A DNA stretch of 64,000 nt from Sphingopyxis sp. CCNWLW2 (GCF_037095755.1 NZ_JBAWKJ010000001.1:1305001-1369000); one strand, 5' to 3'; shown: positions 54,501 to 62,873, counted from the first letter of the stretch. Made by a program: numbers and translations. Notes: a model not told the origin generated them from the letters alone.

Positions 54501-54763
54501 GCCTGCCCGCGCGAACTCGACTGTGAGCTGAAATAGAGCAGGCCGTCGATCCCGGTCAGCTGCTGTTCGAGCACCTGCGTGACGCTGTTCTCGATCGTTT
54601 CGGCCGACGCGCCCGGGTAGGAGGCGCGGATATTGACCTGCGCCGGCGCGATGTCGGGATATTGCTCGATCGGCAGCGAAAAGAGCGCGCCTGCGCCGCC
54701 GAGCATGACGATGATCGCCAGCACCCAGGCGAAGATCGGCCGGTCGATGAAAAGGCGCGACAT
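51557..54763 (-). CDS. RND efflux pump, HAE1 (AcrB/MexB) type
   Basis: This is a 1068-aa inner-membrane proton antiporter for hydrophobic drugs. The N-terminus is MSRLFIDRPIFAWVLAII. Two sets of six helices flank large periplasmic loops. The proton-relay aspartates are in LLVDDAIVVVENVERLMEE. Length and the conserved LPSGFLPNEDQG segment fit AcrB-type pumps. Six bases follow the membrane-fusion gene stop. No regulator gene is adjacent. Confidence 0.94.
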   Translation of the reverse strand: MSRLFIDRPIFAWVLAIIVMLGGAGALFSLPIEQYPDIAPAQVNIRASYPGASAETIENSVTQVLEQQLTGIDGLLYFSSQSSSRGQANITAIFEKGTDPDIAQVQVQNKIASAVSRLPQQVQQQGVRVTKSNSDTLLLVGVYDETNTRVNQDVSDYMASNIQDPLSRVEGVGEVNIFGAPHAMRIWLNPQRLAAVSLMPSDVISAITAQNSEVAAGDVGGLPAPQGQMLNATVTAQSRMQTVPEFENIVLKTLPDGSTVRIKDVARVEIGAESYAVVSRINGHPGAGMSISLSPGSDALETADRVKARMEELAADFPDGLTYSYANDSTAFIKLSVSEVQKSLFEAILLVILVMFVFLQSWRAVLIPAIAVPVVLLGTFAIFYMLGFSINTLTLFGLTLAIGLLVDDAIVVVENVERLMEENPGMSARDATIQSMKELQVALIAIALVLSAVFMPMAFFGGSTGVIYRQFSVTIVSAMALSVLVALILSPALTSTLLKPKAHGDAATNGGRFPRVHAFLERAKNGFNTRFDRSVDRYVGSVTKVVDRKWLFLGIYAVLLALLVVLFLRLPSGFLPNEDQGRVSVQFRLPAGATQARTLEVRDEIEKYMMTAEKANVQALFLIAGGGGGAAAGQNTGQGFVNLTHWDDRPGQENTADAIAERARKALSGLRDAQVFALVPGAVRGLGDSSGFTMQFQNRSGMSRAEFAEAREKLLAAANANPKLTSVRLSDLPDVATLKIDVDTQRLTAYGIDNADVNSTLATAWGGRYVNDFIDKGRVKRVYVQGDAPYRARPEDLGQWYVRSADGEMSPFSAFAKTGWSTTPSSSSRFQGVPAFEISGQPAPGTSSGEAMDEMERMAGEIPGTSVAWSGSSYQERLSSGQAPLLYGLSLLVVFLCLAALYESWSIPLAVILVIPLGLIGAIFAVNLRGLENDVYLQIGLLTTMGLAAKNAILMIEFAEQEERKGKRVIEAAIAAARIRLRPILMTSFAFIFGVLPLAIATGAGANSRVAIGTSVIGGMLTAAFLAIFFIPLFFVLVRRGVRDGLAAARARFGKNKGGDTDPAEVPA

Positions 54764-54769
54764 AAGAGG

Positions 54770-55951
54770 TTACTTGCCCTTAGCTTGGGCGTCGCCGCCC
54801 TTCGGAGCGCCCACGCGCTGCGCGCTGCTTGCCGGGACCGGGCGGATCGGTGCGCCCTGCCGAAGATTGCCGATGCCCTGCGTGATCACGCGATCGCCGG
54901 GTTTCAGCCCGTCGGTGACGACCCAATTGGCGCCCGAGGTGCGGTCGGCGACGATCTTGCGCCGTGCCGCCTTATTGTCCTTGCCGACGAGATAGACGAA
55001 GGCCGATCCGTCGAAATCGCGCTGCACCGCGGCTTGCGGCAGCAGGATCGCGGTCGGGTTCACCGCCTGATCGAACAGCGCGGTCACGAACATGCCGGGC
55101 AGCAGGATGCCCCTGGGATTGGGGAAGCGCGCGCGCAGCGTGATGGTGCCCGTCGCCTCGTTGACCGTGACGTCGGAAAACTGGACGACGCCGGCAAAGG
55201 GGTAGGCGCTGCCGTCCTCCATGCGCAGGCGCACCGAGGTGCTGCCCGCGGTGACCCCGCCGCTTTCGATCGCCTGCCGCAGCGTAGTGAGCTCGGCGCT
55301 CGACTGCTGCATGTCGACATACATCGGGTCGGTCTGCTGGATCACCGCAAGCGGGCTCGCCTGGCTCGCGCTGACGAGTGCGCCGGGGGTCGCGAGGCTG
55401 CGGCCGATGCGGCCGCTGATCGGCGCGGTGATCGTCGCAAAACGCAGGTTGATGCGCGCGGTTTCCAGCGCGGCGCCATTCTGCGCGACCGCGGCGCGCG
55501 CCATCCGCGCCTGTGCCAGCGCGTCGGTGTAATCCTGCTCGGCGACCGCCTGCATCTTCGCAAGCGGTTCGAGCCGCCGCGCGCGTTCGTCGGCCGCCTG
55601 TGCGCTCGCGCGGGCGCTCGCGAGGTTCGCGGCGGCCTGGTCGACCCCCGCCTGATAAAGGCTCGCGTCGATCTGGTAGAGCGGCTGGCCGGCGCGCACA
55701 AAGCCGCCTTCGGTGAACAGGCGGCGGCGGATCAGGCCGTTCACCTGCGGGCGCACTTCGCTCGTCTCGAACGCGACGGTGCGGCCGCCGAGCGACGAGG
55801 TGACGGGCACCGGCTCGACCTTGACGGCGACATAGCCGACCTCGGGCGCGCCGCGGCCATTCTTGCTTTCATCCTGACCCGAGCAGGCGCCGAGCAGCAG
55901 GCTTGCGGCACACAGGGCTCCGGCCAGCAACAGCGACCTTTTGTCCAGCAT
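54770..55951 (-). CDS. RND efflux membrane-fusion protein (lipoprotein)
   Basis: This is a 393-aa periplasmic adaptor of the AcrA/MexA family. A lipobox LLGAC follows the signal sequence. The half-lipoyl motifs (VRPQVNGLIRRRLFTEGGFV; ITAPISGRIGRSLATPGALV) bracket a hairpin rich in Ala and Arg. I chose ATG 55951; the frame upstream is non-protein. It heads the efflux operon and is divergent from the second receptor gene. Confidence 0.92.
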   Translation of the reverse strand: MLDKRSLLLAGALCAASLLLGACSGQDESKNGRGAPEVGYVAVKVEPVPVTSSLGGRTVAFETSEVRPQVNGLIRRRLFTEGGFVRAGQPLYQIDASLYQAGVDQAAANLASARASAQAADERARRLEPLAKMQAVAEQDYTDALAQARMARAAVAQNGAALETARINLRFATITAPISGRIGRSLATPGALVSASQASPLAVIQQTDPMYVDMQQSSAELTTLRQAIESGGVTAGSTSVRLRMEDGSAYPFAGVVQFSDVTVNEATGTITLRARFPNPRGILLPGMFVTALFDQAVNPTAILLPQAAVQRDFDGSAFVYLVGKDNKAARRKIVADRTSGANWVVTDGLKPGDRVITQGIGNLRQGAPIRPVPASSAQRVGAPKGGDAQAKGK

Positions 55952-56092
55952 AGTTGGTTGTTCTCGTATCGGTTCGCCGCAAGGCGGGGAGGCTTTGCGC
56001 CCTTTCAACCCATTGGTTTGCCGCATGCAAGCGCAATGCGGGCGATGCGACAAATTACGACAATTTTTATGCCGCGGCGCATTGTCCGTCCG

Positions 56093-56125
56093 AGTTGTCA
56101 TACAAGGGCGACAGTTGTCATACAA
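56093..56125. promoter_or_regulatory. Tandem FadR/GntR-type boxes before receptor 2
   Basis: AGTTGTCATACAA occurs twice, at 56093-56105 and 56113-56125, exactly 20 bases apart and 13 of 13 identical. The inner TTGTCATACAA fits the FadR-subfamily pattern TNGTNNNACNA. The same box family precedes receptor 1 and manD. Confidence 0.68.
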
Positions 56126-56164
56126 TTATTGCTTGACACGGGCCCGGTAATTCCCGCATCATTC

Positions 56165-56180
56165 GTGACACCGGTTACCA
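56165..56180. promoter_or_regulatory. LacI-type operator before receptor 2
   Basis: GTGACACCGGTTACCA is 15 of 16 identical to the site before kduI (61865) and has the same ACCGGT centre as those at 6889 and 8324. It is 128 bases before the receptor start. Confidence 0.68.
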
Positions 56181-56307
56181 GTGCCGGGCAACGATATAGA
56201 AACGGGAAGGCGGCTGGCGCGGCCACAAGGGCTAGCCATCAGGCGCAATCTCCATGGGAATTATTGGCGCGCGGGCGACAGGCCGCCGCCGGCGTGGGAG
56301 GATGAAG

Positions 56308-58917
56308 ATGGCTATTCAGGCAAGGCGGGGCGTCCGAGCATTGGCGAAACTGGCGGGCGGGGCGTCGCTTGCGGCGCTGGCGCTATCGCCAGCCCATGCG
56401 CAGGACGCGGCGGCTCCGGCCGCCGATGACGCGATCGTGGTGACCGGTATCCGGGCGTCGCTCGAACGCGCGGCCGACATCAAGCGCGAAGCCGACCAGG
56501 TCATGGATGTCATCACCGCCGAAGATGTCGGAAAGCTGCCTGACGCCAACGTCGCCGAAGCGCTGCAGCGCGTCACCGGCGTCCAGATCACCCGCGTCTT
56601 CGGCGAAGGCCAGTCGGTGTCGGTGCGCGGGTTGCAGCAGGTCCGCGTCGAGGTCGACGGGCGCACCCTGCTCGGCTGGTCGGCGCGCCTGTCGCCGCCC
56701 GAGAACGACCAACTCGGTCGCTCATCGGGGCTCGATTCGGTGCCCTCCAGCCTGTTCGGCCGATTGGAAGTGCGCAAGTCGCCGCTCGCCAGCAATGCCG
56801 AAGGCGGCCTCGGCGGCACGGTGAACCTCGTCACGCCGAAGCCGCTGTCGTTCAAGGAGCCGACGATCTCGGTCCGCGCGCAGGGCGTCTATTCGGAAAA
56901 TTCGGACAAGTTCGAACCCGCGATCACGGGCTTTGCGACGACCAAATTCGCCGATGGCCGTATCGGCATCATGCTCGCGGGCGAATATCAGAAGCGCACG
57001 TCGATGACGCAGACCTTCGAGCGCAACAATTTCCTCAACCGGAACTATACCGGCACCGGCGGCGGCGTGGTCCCGACCCCGGTGCTGCTGCAGTATGAGC
57101 AGTTCACAGTCGACCGCTCGCGCCTCGGCCTCAACGGCGCGATCCAGTTCGAAGTGACCCCCGAATTCACCATCACCGCCGACGCGCTCTATTCGAAGCT
57201 CAAGACCGGGCGACGGCAGGACTTTTTCGCCTTCCGCCTGCCGACGGGCACCAACCCTGTCACCAACCGGGTCGTCGAGGACGGCATGGTGGTCGCGGGC
57301 AACGCCAACGGTACCGTCACCACCGCGGGACAGATCCGCAACGAGCCGACCGAAAGCTTCCTCTATGGGCTCAACGGCAAATATGAGGGCGACAACGGGC
57401 TGACGATCGAGGCTGACGGCTATTACAGCAAGGGCACGATCGACCAGACGATCCAGATCATCACCTTGCAGGGCACCGCGCTGGTCCCGGGGGCGTTCGA
57501 TTTCCGCGACACGACGATCCCGTCGCTGACGCTGACCGGGCCGTTCAATCCGACCAATTATGCGTCGTACAATCCGGCGAACAACGGGGTACGCAGCAAC
57601 CGCCTGATCGGCCTGCTCGACGAATATACGGGCAAGATCGACGTCAGTTACGAAACCGGCGGCGTCACGATCGCGGCGGGGGTCCGCTATACCGACCTGC
57701 ATGCGCGCTCGAACGCGTTCCGCAGCCAGGTCACCCCCACGCGTGCCGAGATCGAACCCTTTCTGAAGCTGGTGAACACCGGCGATTTCCTGTCCGACAT
57801 TCCGGGAACCTTCCCGCGCAGCTTCCTGAGCACAGCGCCAACCTTCGACTATGTCTTCACCCGCGCGCAGGCGGCCGAACCCAATCCGAACGCGAACGGG
57901 CGTTCGACGTTGCTGCCCAATCTGCAGCGCGACTATGACTTCAGCGAAAAGACGCTCGCCGGTTACCTGATGGTGTCGGGCGAGGGCGAGATCGCGGGCA
58001 TCCCGTACAAGGCCAATGCCGGAGTGCGCATCGCGTCGACGCGGCTGTCGGTCGATAGCTATGTCAACGTCGGCACCGTCAGCCGGCTGGTCAACGACAA
58101 GAATCGCTACACCAATGTGCTGCCCAGCGCGAATATCGCCTTCAACGTCACCGACGATTTCCTGATCCGCGTGTCGGGGTCGCAGACGATGCAGCGCGCC
58201 TCGATCGCCGATCTCGCGCCATCGACCTTCTTCAACGCGACGAACCTGTCGGTCACCGGCGGCAATGTGAATCTCGAACCGCCGATCTCAACGCAGGCCG
58301 ATGTCAGCTTCGAATATTATACGGGCAAGAGTTCGCTGATCTCGGGCGCGGTCTTTTACAAGGATGTGAAGAATTTCATCGCGAGCTTCGTGACCACCGG
58401 GGTCGACACCAATCTCGACCCGCAGGGCCGCGAACTCACCTTCTCGCGCCCCGAAAATCTCGCCAGCGCGAAGATCAAGGGGTTCGAAATCGGCATCCAG
58501 CAGTTCTTCGATTTCCTGCCGTCGCCGCTCGACGGCTTCGGCGTGATCGCGAACTACACCTATTCGGATTCCGAAGACAGCGCGGGCTTCCCGCTCGTCG
58601 CGGTGTCGAAGAACAGCTACAATCTTGTCGGCCTGTACGAGAAGGGGCCTTTCTCGGCGCGCATTGCGTACAACTACCGCGACGAGGCAGTGTTCGAATT
58701 TTCGGAAGGGCGGCCGAGCTTCGTCGGTTCGCGCTCGCAGCTCGATGCGCAGATCGGGGTCGATATCACCAAGAATATCGCGCTGTCGCTCCAGGCGCAG
58801 AATCTGATGCCGAAGAAATCGGCGACGACCGAGTATAGCAATTTCAACACGACCGCGCTCAACAGCTATGCTTTGTCCGAGCGGCGCTTCTCGGTTGGCG
58901 TGCGCGCGAAGTTCTAA
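56308..58917 (+). CDS. TonB-dependent outer-membrane receptor (uronan uptake, locus half B)
   Basis: This is an 869-aa TonB-dependent receptor. Signal peptide ends SPAHAQ. The plug starts IVVTGIRASLERAADIKREA and has LPDANVAEALQRVTGVQITR, the pattern of sugar-oligomer receptors in this group. The barrel ends FSVGVRAKF with the usual terminal Phe. I chose ATG 56308, which has GGGAGG six bases upstream; an in-frame ATG lies at 56302. Its promoter carries both operator types of the regulon. Followed after 71 bases, with a hairpin, by the beta-helix gene. Oligo-uronate import is inferred from context. Confidence 0.9.
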   Translation: MAIQARRGVRALAKLAGGASLAALALSPAHAQDAAAPAADDAIVVTGIRASLERAADIKREADQVMDVITAEDVGKLPDANVAEALQRVTGVQITRVFGEGQSVSVRGLQQVRVEVDGRTLLGWSARLSPPENDQLGRSSGLDSVPSSLFGRLEVRKSPLASNAEGGLGGTVNLVTPKPLSFKEPTISVRAQGVYSENSDKFEPAITGFATTKFADGRIGIMLAGEYQKRTSMTQTFERNNFLNRNYTGTGGGVVPTPVLLQYEQFTVDRSRLGLNGAIQFEVTPEFTITADALYSKLKTGRRQDFFAFRLPTGTNPVTNRVVEDGMVVAGNANGTVTTAGQIRNEPTESFLYGLNGKYEGDNGLTIEADGYYSKGTIDQTIQIITLQGTALVPGAFDFRDTTIPSLTLTGPFNPTNYASYNPANNGVRSNRLIGLLDEYTGKIDVSYETGGVTIAAGVRYTDLHARSNAFRSQVTPTRAEIEPFLKLVNTGDFLSDIPGTFPRSFLSTAPTFDYVFTRAQAAEPNPNANGRSTLLPNLQRDYDFSEKTLAGYLMVSGEGEIAGIPYKANAGVRIASTRLSVDSYVNVGTVSRLVNDKNRYTNVLPSANIAFNVTDDFLIRVSGSQTMQRASIADLAPSTFFNATNLSVTGGNVNLEPPISTQADVSFEYYTGKSSLISGAVFYKDVKNFIASFVTTGVDTNLDPQGRELTFSRPENLASAKIKGFEIGIQQFFDFLPSPLDGFGVIANYTYSDSEDSAGFPLVAVSKNSYNLVGLYEKGPFSARIAYNYRDEAVFEFSEGRPSFVGSRSQLDAQIGVDITKNIALSLQAQNLMPKKSATTEYSNFNTTALNSYALSERRFSVGVRAKF

Positions 58918-58929
58918 AAAGAGGTCCCC

Positions 58930-58976
58930 GGCATGGCGGTGCCCCCGACCTTTCACTGGTCGCGCGCCGCCATGCC
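58930..58976 (+). terminator. Hairpin between receptor 2 and the beta-helix gene
   Basis: GGCATGGCGG (58930-58939) and CCGCCATGCC (58967-58976) form a perfect 10-bp stem over a 27-base loop. There is no T-run. In an operon it may cut downstream expression or protect the receptor mRNA. Confidence 0.45.
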
Positions 58977-58988
58977 AAAAAGGGGGTA

Positions 58989-60701
58989 ATGCCAAACGGG
59001 CCGCAGGGAGTGTATCGGGTTATGATTTCGGGTGATCGGCGTGCACGCCTTATTTCGGTTCTGGCGCTCGGCGCGGCGCTCATCTTCCCGGCGCAGGCAC
59101 AGCCAACGAAACTGCCCAAAATCCTTTCGGACCCGGCGACCGTAGCGGCGAACCCGCTGCCCGATTTCAGCTATGCGGGCTATGGCTTCGGGCTGGCTCC
59201 GATCCCCGTCGATGCGGGCACCGTCATCGACGCGACGGACCATGGCGCGATCGCCGACGACGGGCTCGACGATACCAAAGCGGTGCTGCGCGCGCTCGCC
59301 GCAGCAAACGCGGTAAAGGGCAAGGTGACGCTGCGTTTCCCCAAGGGGCGCACGCAGATCACCGAAGTGCTGCGGATCACGCGCAGCGACATCGTTCTCG
59401 ACGGCGCGGGCGACGGCCCCGGCGGCAGCGAGCTCTGGTTCCCGCGGCCTCTGAAGCTGATCGACCAGAGTCCCGATTATGACGAGCTGCGCGAATATAT
59501 GGTGCGCGAGAAGAAGCAGCAGGTCGAGCCCGAGCATAATATCGATTATCTGTTCACCGAATATACGTGGGCGGGCGGGATGATCTTTGTCGCGCCTGCG
59601 GGCAGCCGGCCGGTCTCCTATGACGGGACGAAGGATGTCCGCGACCCGGTGCTCGAGAACGGCGTATCGGGCAAGCAGTTCGGCCGCACGCTGGCGGTCG
59701 ACAATGCGGCAAGGCTCAAGGTCGGCGATGTCGTTCAGCTGCAATGGTTTTCGGTCGACGGGCCGAACAGCCGGATATTGAAATCGCTCTATGGCGATAC
59801 CGACCTGCCAATCGGCTCGCATCACTGGAGCTTTCCGAACCGGCCGGTGGTCGCGCAGGCGACGCGCATCGCGGCGGTGCGCGGCAAAACGGTGACGCTC
59901 GGCGATCCGCTGCTCCACGATGTCCGCGCCGACCAGCCCGCGGTGGTCGCGCAATGGACGCATCTGTCGAACGTCGGCATCCAGAATCTGCGGCTGCAAT
60001 TCCCCGAGGCGCCCGCGTTCGGGCATCATCTCGAACAGGGCTATAACGGCATCTATATGACCGGCGTGTTCGACGGCTGGGTGAAGAAGCTGACGATCGA
60101 CCGTGCGGACAGCGGCATCCTCACCGATAATGCCGCGAGCCTGACGATCGCCGACATCACCACAACCGGCGACCGCCGCGCGCATTATTCGGTGCATGTC
60201 GGGGCGGTGCACAATGTGCTCGTCAGGGATCTGAAGGTCGCAAATCCGGTCGTTCACCCGGTGAGCATCAACACGCGCTCGACGCGCTCGGTGTTCCTGC
60301 GTCCGGTCGTCGAGAAAGAGGCGATCATCGACCAGCACAGCGGGTCGAACCACCAGAATCTGTTCGACGCGATCGAGATGCACATCGACCCGAAGCAGGG
60401 GAAAGACGACTGGCACTACCAGCTGTGGGTTGGCGGCGGTGCGCCCTATTGGAAGCCGGGGCATGGACTCTACAACACGCTGTGGAACGCCCGGCTGGTC
60501 ATGCCCGAAAGCGTGCCCGCCGATGCGACGGTCGCGATCATAAGCGGGCTCGAAGGGCCGGGCGAGCGGATCGTCGGCCTGCACGCAAACCGCAAGATTG
60601 CGGTCAGCTACACCCCCGCGCCCTATATCGAGGGCACGGGGCAGGCGGTCGCCGCCGTGCCGTCGCTTTACGAATATCAGCTTGCGCGTCGGCGCCGCTG
60701 A
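58989..60701 (+). CDS. Right-handed beta-helix protein, pectate-lyase superfamily
   Basis: This is a 570-aa secreted protein. A signal peptide (LISVLALGAALIFPAQAQ) ends near residue 38. At about 81-99 comes the DATDHGAIADDGLDDTKAV block typical of the Pectate_lyase_3/GH28-related beta-helix start. Repeating short strands follow (NVGIQNLRLQF, GWVKKLTIDRADSGILTDNA, NVLVRDLKVANPVV). It is most likely a polysaccharide lyase or hydrolase acting on the receptor's substrate, but I recognise no family-defining catalytic set. ATG 59022 is an alternative start that would give a shorter n-region. The gene ends 4 bases before the convergent lacI-type gene. Confidence 0.78.
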   Translation: MPNGPQGVYRVMISGDRRARLISVLALGAALIFPAQAQPTKLPKILSDPATVAANPLPDFSYAGYGFGLAPIPVDAGTVIDATDHGAIADDGLDDTKAVLRALAAANAVKGKVTLRFPKGRTQITEVLRITRSDIVLDGAGDGPGGSELWFPRPLKLIDQSPDYDELREYMVREKKQQVEPEHNIDYLFTEYTWAGGMIFVAPAGSRPVSYDGTKDVRDPVLENGVSGKQFGRTLAVDNAARLKVGDVVQLQWFSVDGPNSRILKSLYGDTDLPIGSHHWSFPNRPVVAQATRIAAVRGKTVTLGDPLLHDVRADQPAVVAQWTHLSNVGIQNLRLQFPEAPAFGHHLEQGYNGIYMTGVFDGWVKKLTIDRADSGILTDNAASLTIADITTTGDRRAHYSVHVGAVHNVLVRDLKVANPVVHPVSINTRSTRSVFLRPVVEKEAIIDQHSGSNHQNLFDAIEMHIDPKQGKDDWHYQLWVGGGAPYWKPGHGLYNTLWNARLVMPESVPADATVAIISGLEGPGERIVGLHANRKIAVSYTPAPYIEGTGQAVAAVPSLYEYQLARRRR

Positions 60702-60705
60702 CCCT

Positions 60706-61761
60706 TCAGCGCTCCGGCGGCGGCGCGACCGACTGGCGCTCGACAAAGGTCGAGGCGAGCACAGTGCCTTCATCGTCCGCGATCTTGGCGCCCGGGCCGA
60801 GGAAATCGGGGACGAGCGTTTGCGCGGCGCGGATGCCCATTTCGCGGATCGGCCAGCGCACGGTGCTGAGCGCGGGCCAGATATGCGTCGCGGTCGGGCT
60901 GTCGTCGAAGCCGATGATCGACAATTCGCCGGGGACCTTGATACCCTTGCTGTGCGCGACGCTCATCACGCCCGCCGCCATTTCGTCGTTCGAACAGAAG
61001 AGCGCGGTCGGGGGAACGGGCAGCGACAGCAAAGCTTCGCCGGCTTCGATCCCCGCGGTGTAGCGGTAATTGCCGGGCGCATAGAGTTCGCCCGGAAGGT
61101 CGAGCCCGGCCTCGGCCAGCGCTTCGCGGAACCCCTCCTCACGCTCGGCGGCCGAACGGAAACCGACCGGGCCGCGCACGAAACCGATGCGGCGATGGCC
61201 GAGCGCGATCAGCCCGCGCACCGCCTCGGCGACGACCTCGCGGTCGTTCGACGAGATGCAATGCTTTTCGTCGTCGATCCGCGCCGACCCAATGCGGACA
61301 TAGCGCACGCCCAGATCCTCGCAGAGCGCGGAGAGATCGTCATTCTCCGAAATCGGCGGGAGCAGCATCGCGCCGATCGGGCGTTGCTTTTCGAGGAAGG
61401 TGCGCACATCGTCGAGCATCTTGTCCGACCCGCGATCGACGGGGCGGACGAGCAAAGCAAGGTCGCTGTCCTTGATCGCGTCGAGCACCCCGCGCTGGAA
61501 ATTGAGCACCGTCTGCGCGTTCGGATTGTCGTGGAGCAGCGCGATCAGGAAGTTGCGGCGAAAGGCGAGCGCGCGCGCCTGCGGATTGGGAACGAAGCCC
61601 AATTGCTCGATCGCCTTTTCGACCGTGGCGCGCGTCTTGTCGGTCAGGAATTCGGAGCGGTTGATCACCCGGCTCACGGTCTTTTTCGAAACCCCCGCAA
61701 GCGCCGCGACGTCGTTGATCGTCGGCTGCTTGCCCCCCGGCCCCTTGGTTTGTGCCGCCAT
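60706..61761 (-). CDS. LacI-family transcriptional regulator
   Basis: This is a 351-aa regulator. The helix-turn-helix is at residues about 12-35 (QPTINDVAALAGVSKKTVSR), then the hinge NPQARALA, then a periplasmic-binding-type ligand domain with GHRRIGFVRGP and IIGFDDSPTA. I chose ATG 61761, preceded by AGGGGAAAG; a longer frame to 61893 only adds non-conserved residues that overlap the operator region. It is divergent from kduI, whose LacI-type operator is about 105 bases away. It probably represses kduI and the other ACCGGT-bearing promoters until a uronate product appears. Confidence 0.92.
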   Translation of the reverse strand: MAAQTKGPGGKQPTINDVAALAGVSKKTVSRVINRSEFLTDKTRATVEKAIEQLGFVPNPQARALAFRRNFLIALLHDNPNAQTVLNFQRGVLDAIKDSDLALLVRPVDRGSDKMLDDVRTFLEKQRPIGAMLLPPISENDDLSALCEDLGVRYVRIGSARIDDEKHCISSNDREVVAEAVRGLIALGHRRIGFVRGPVGFRSAAEREEGFREALAEAGLDLPGELYAPGNYRYTAGIEAGEALLSLPVPPTALFCSNDEMAAGVMSVAHSKGIKVPGELSIIGFDDSPTATHIWPALSTVRWPIREMGIRAAQTLVPDFLGPGAKIADDEGTVLASTFVERQSVAPPPER

Positions 61762-61864
61762 ATTCGCTCTTTCCCCTGCAAGCCTCTGGCCCGGCTCGCG
61801 CTTTCTTTGCTGATGGGCGCTCGAAAGCGTAAAATCAACCGCCCGGCGGGGGTGCCAACACCTC

Positions 61865-61880
61865 TTGACACCGGTTACCA
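61865..61880. promoter_or_regulatory. LacI-type operator before kduI
   Basis: TTGACACCGGTTACCA, nearly the same as the receptor 2 site. It is 52 bases before the kduI start and in the divergent gap shared with the LacI gene. Its left part, TTGACA, could also be the -35 of a promoter. There is no GntR-type box here. Confidence 0.68.
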
Positions 61881-61931
61881 TCAAATCTAGCAAGGCGGCA
61901 AGCCAGAAATATCGAGCGAGGATGCGATCCC

Positions 61932-62774
61932 ATGTTTTCCAAGACCTATTATGCCACCCATCCGGTGATGATGGAGGAAGTGTCGAACGCGGAACTGCGC
62001 GATCGCTACCTGATCCAGAACCTGTTTCGTGACGGCGAGTGCGTCCTCAACTACACCCACGCCGACCGCTTCGTGATCGGCGGCGTCGCGGTCGGTAGCG
62101 CCCCGGTCAAGCTGCCGGCGCAGAGCGAGCCGCCGTCGGCCGCAGGGCACCCGTTCCTTGAGCGCCGCGAGCTTGCGATCGTCAACGTGTCGTCGGTGGA
62201 AGGCACCGTCACCGTCGACGGCGAGAGCTTCACGCTCGGCAACAAGGATTGCCTCTATGTGACGATGGGCGCGAAGGACGTCGAATTCGCAGGATCGGGC
62301 GCGCGTTACTATCTGGCGTCGTGCCCGGCGCACAAGGCGTTCACGACGCGCAAGCTCGGCATCGCCGACGCCAATGCGCTCGATCGCGGTAGCCTCGCCG
62401 AATCGAACGAACGCACGATCTTCCAGCTCGTCATCCCGGGCGTGTGCGACAGCGCGCAGCTCGTCATGGGTCTGACCGTGCTCAAGGAAGGCAGCGTCTG
62501 GAACACCATGCCCCCGCACATCCACGAGCGCCGCAGCGAGATCTATTTCTATTTCGAACTCGACAATTTGGGCAGCGACCGCGTGATGCACTTCATGGGT
62601 GAGGGTGAGGCGACGCGCCACATCGTCATGCAGAATGAGGAAGCGGTGATCTCGCCGCCCTGGTCGATCCACATGGGCGCGGGCACCAAATCCTATGCGT
62701 TCATCTGGGCGATGGCGGGCGAGAATCAGGACTATACCGACATGAACGTCCTCGACATCTGTCAGCTATCGTAA
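61932..62774 (+). CDS. kduI: 5-dehydro-4-deoxy-D-glucuronate isomerase (KduI)
   Basis: This 280-aa cupin-type isomerase converts 4-deoxy-L-threo-5-hexosulose uronate to 3-deoxy-D-glycero-2,5-hexodiulosonate. The zinc-site pattern is intact: His196 and His198 with Glu203 in [13 protein letters not shown], and a later His247 in PPWSIHMG. Length equals that of the E. coli enzyme. First of a kduI-kduD-kdgK run; it starts the cytosolic route from unsaturated uronate to KDG. Confidence 0.96.
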   Translation: MFSKTYYATHPVMMEEVSNAELRDRYLIQNLFRDGECVLNYTHADRFVIGGVAVGSAPVKLPAQSEPPSAAGHPFLERRELAIVNVSSVEGTVTVDGESFTLGNKDCLYVTMGAKDVEFAGSGARYYLASCPAHKAFTTRKLGIADANALDRGSLAESNERTIFQLVIPGVCDSAQLVMGLTVLKEGSVWNTMPPHIHERRSEIYFYFELDNLGSDRVMHFMGEGEATRHIVMQNEEAVISPPWSIHMGAGTKSYAFIWAMAGENQDYTDMNVLDICQLS

Positions 62775-62778
62775 TCCA

Positions 62779-62856
62779 TTCATCGTCACCCCGGACTTGG
62801 TCCGGGGTCCAGACAACGCCGCCGGAATGGATGCCGGATCAAGTCCGGCATGACGA
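62779..62856. repeat. Palindromic intergenic repeat between kduI and kduD
   Basis: Two hairpins occur in a row: CCCCGGAC-TTG-GTCCGGGG (62789-62807) and TGCCGGA-TCAAG-TCCGGCA (62832-62850). The outer edges are also related, TTCATCGTCA and TGACGAAGG. The units resemble a palindromic element that is common between genes in alphaproteobacteria. It may tune expression of kduD relative to kduI. Confidence 0.75.
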
Positions 62857-62873
62857 AGGGTAAGAGGATGCAA

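Larger units (their letters stand above)
55952..56307. promoter_or_regulatory. Divergent intergenic region between efflux operon and receptor 2
   Basis: This is a 356-base gap. It holds two GntR-type boxes (56093-56125) and one LacI-type palindrome (56165-56180). A tandem CGACAA-ATTA-CGACAA (56048-56063) stands just upstream. TTGACA at 56133-56138 with CATCAT 18 bases on is a possible promoter of receptor 2, which would put the LacI site over the start. For the efflux side I see no clear promoter. Confidence 0.5.

Noticed and set aside
50157..55951. Efflux operon as part of the uronate regulon through the shared gap at 56 kb
   Set aside because: The boxes are placed in the order and distance that suits the receptor gene, and RND pumps have no evident role in uronate use.
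56094..56125. TTGTCATACAA boxes read as FNR/CRP-type sites
   Set aside because: FNR needs TTGAT-N4-ATCAA and CRP TGTGA-N6-TCACA. The half-sites and 3-base centre fit the FadR-subfamily pattern better.
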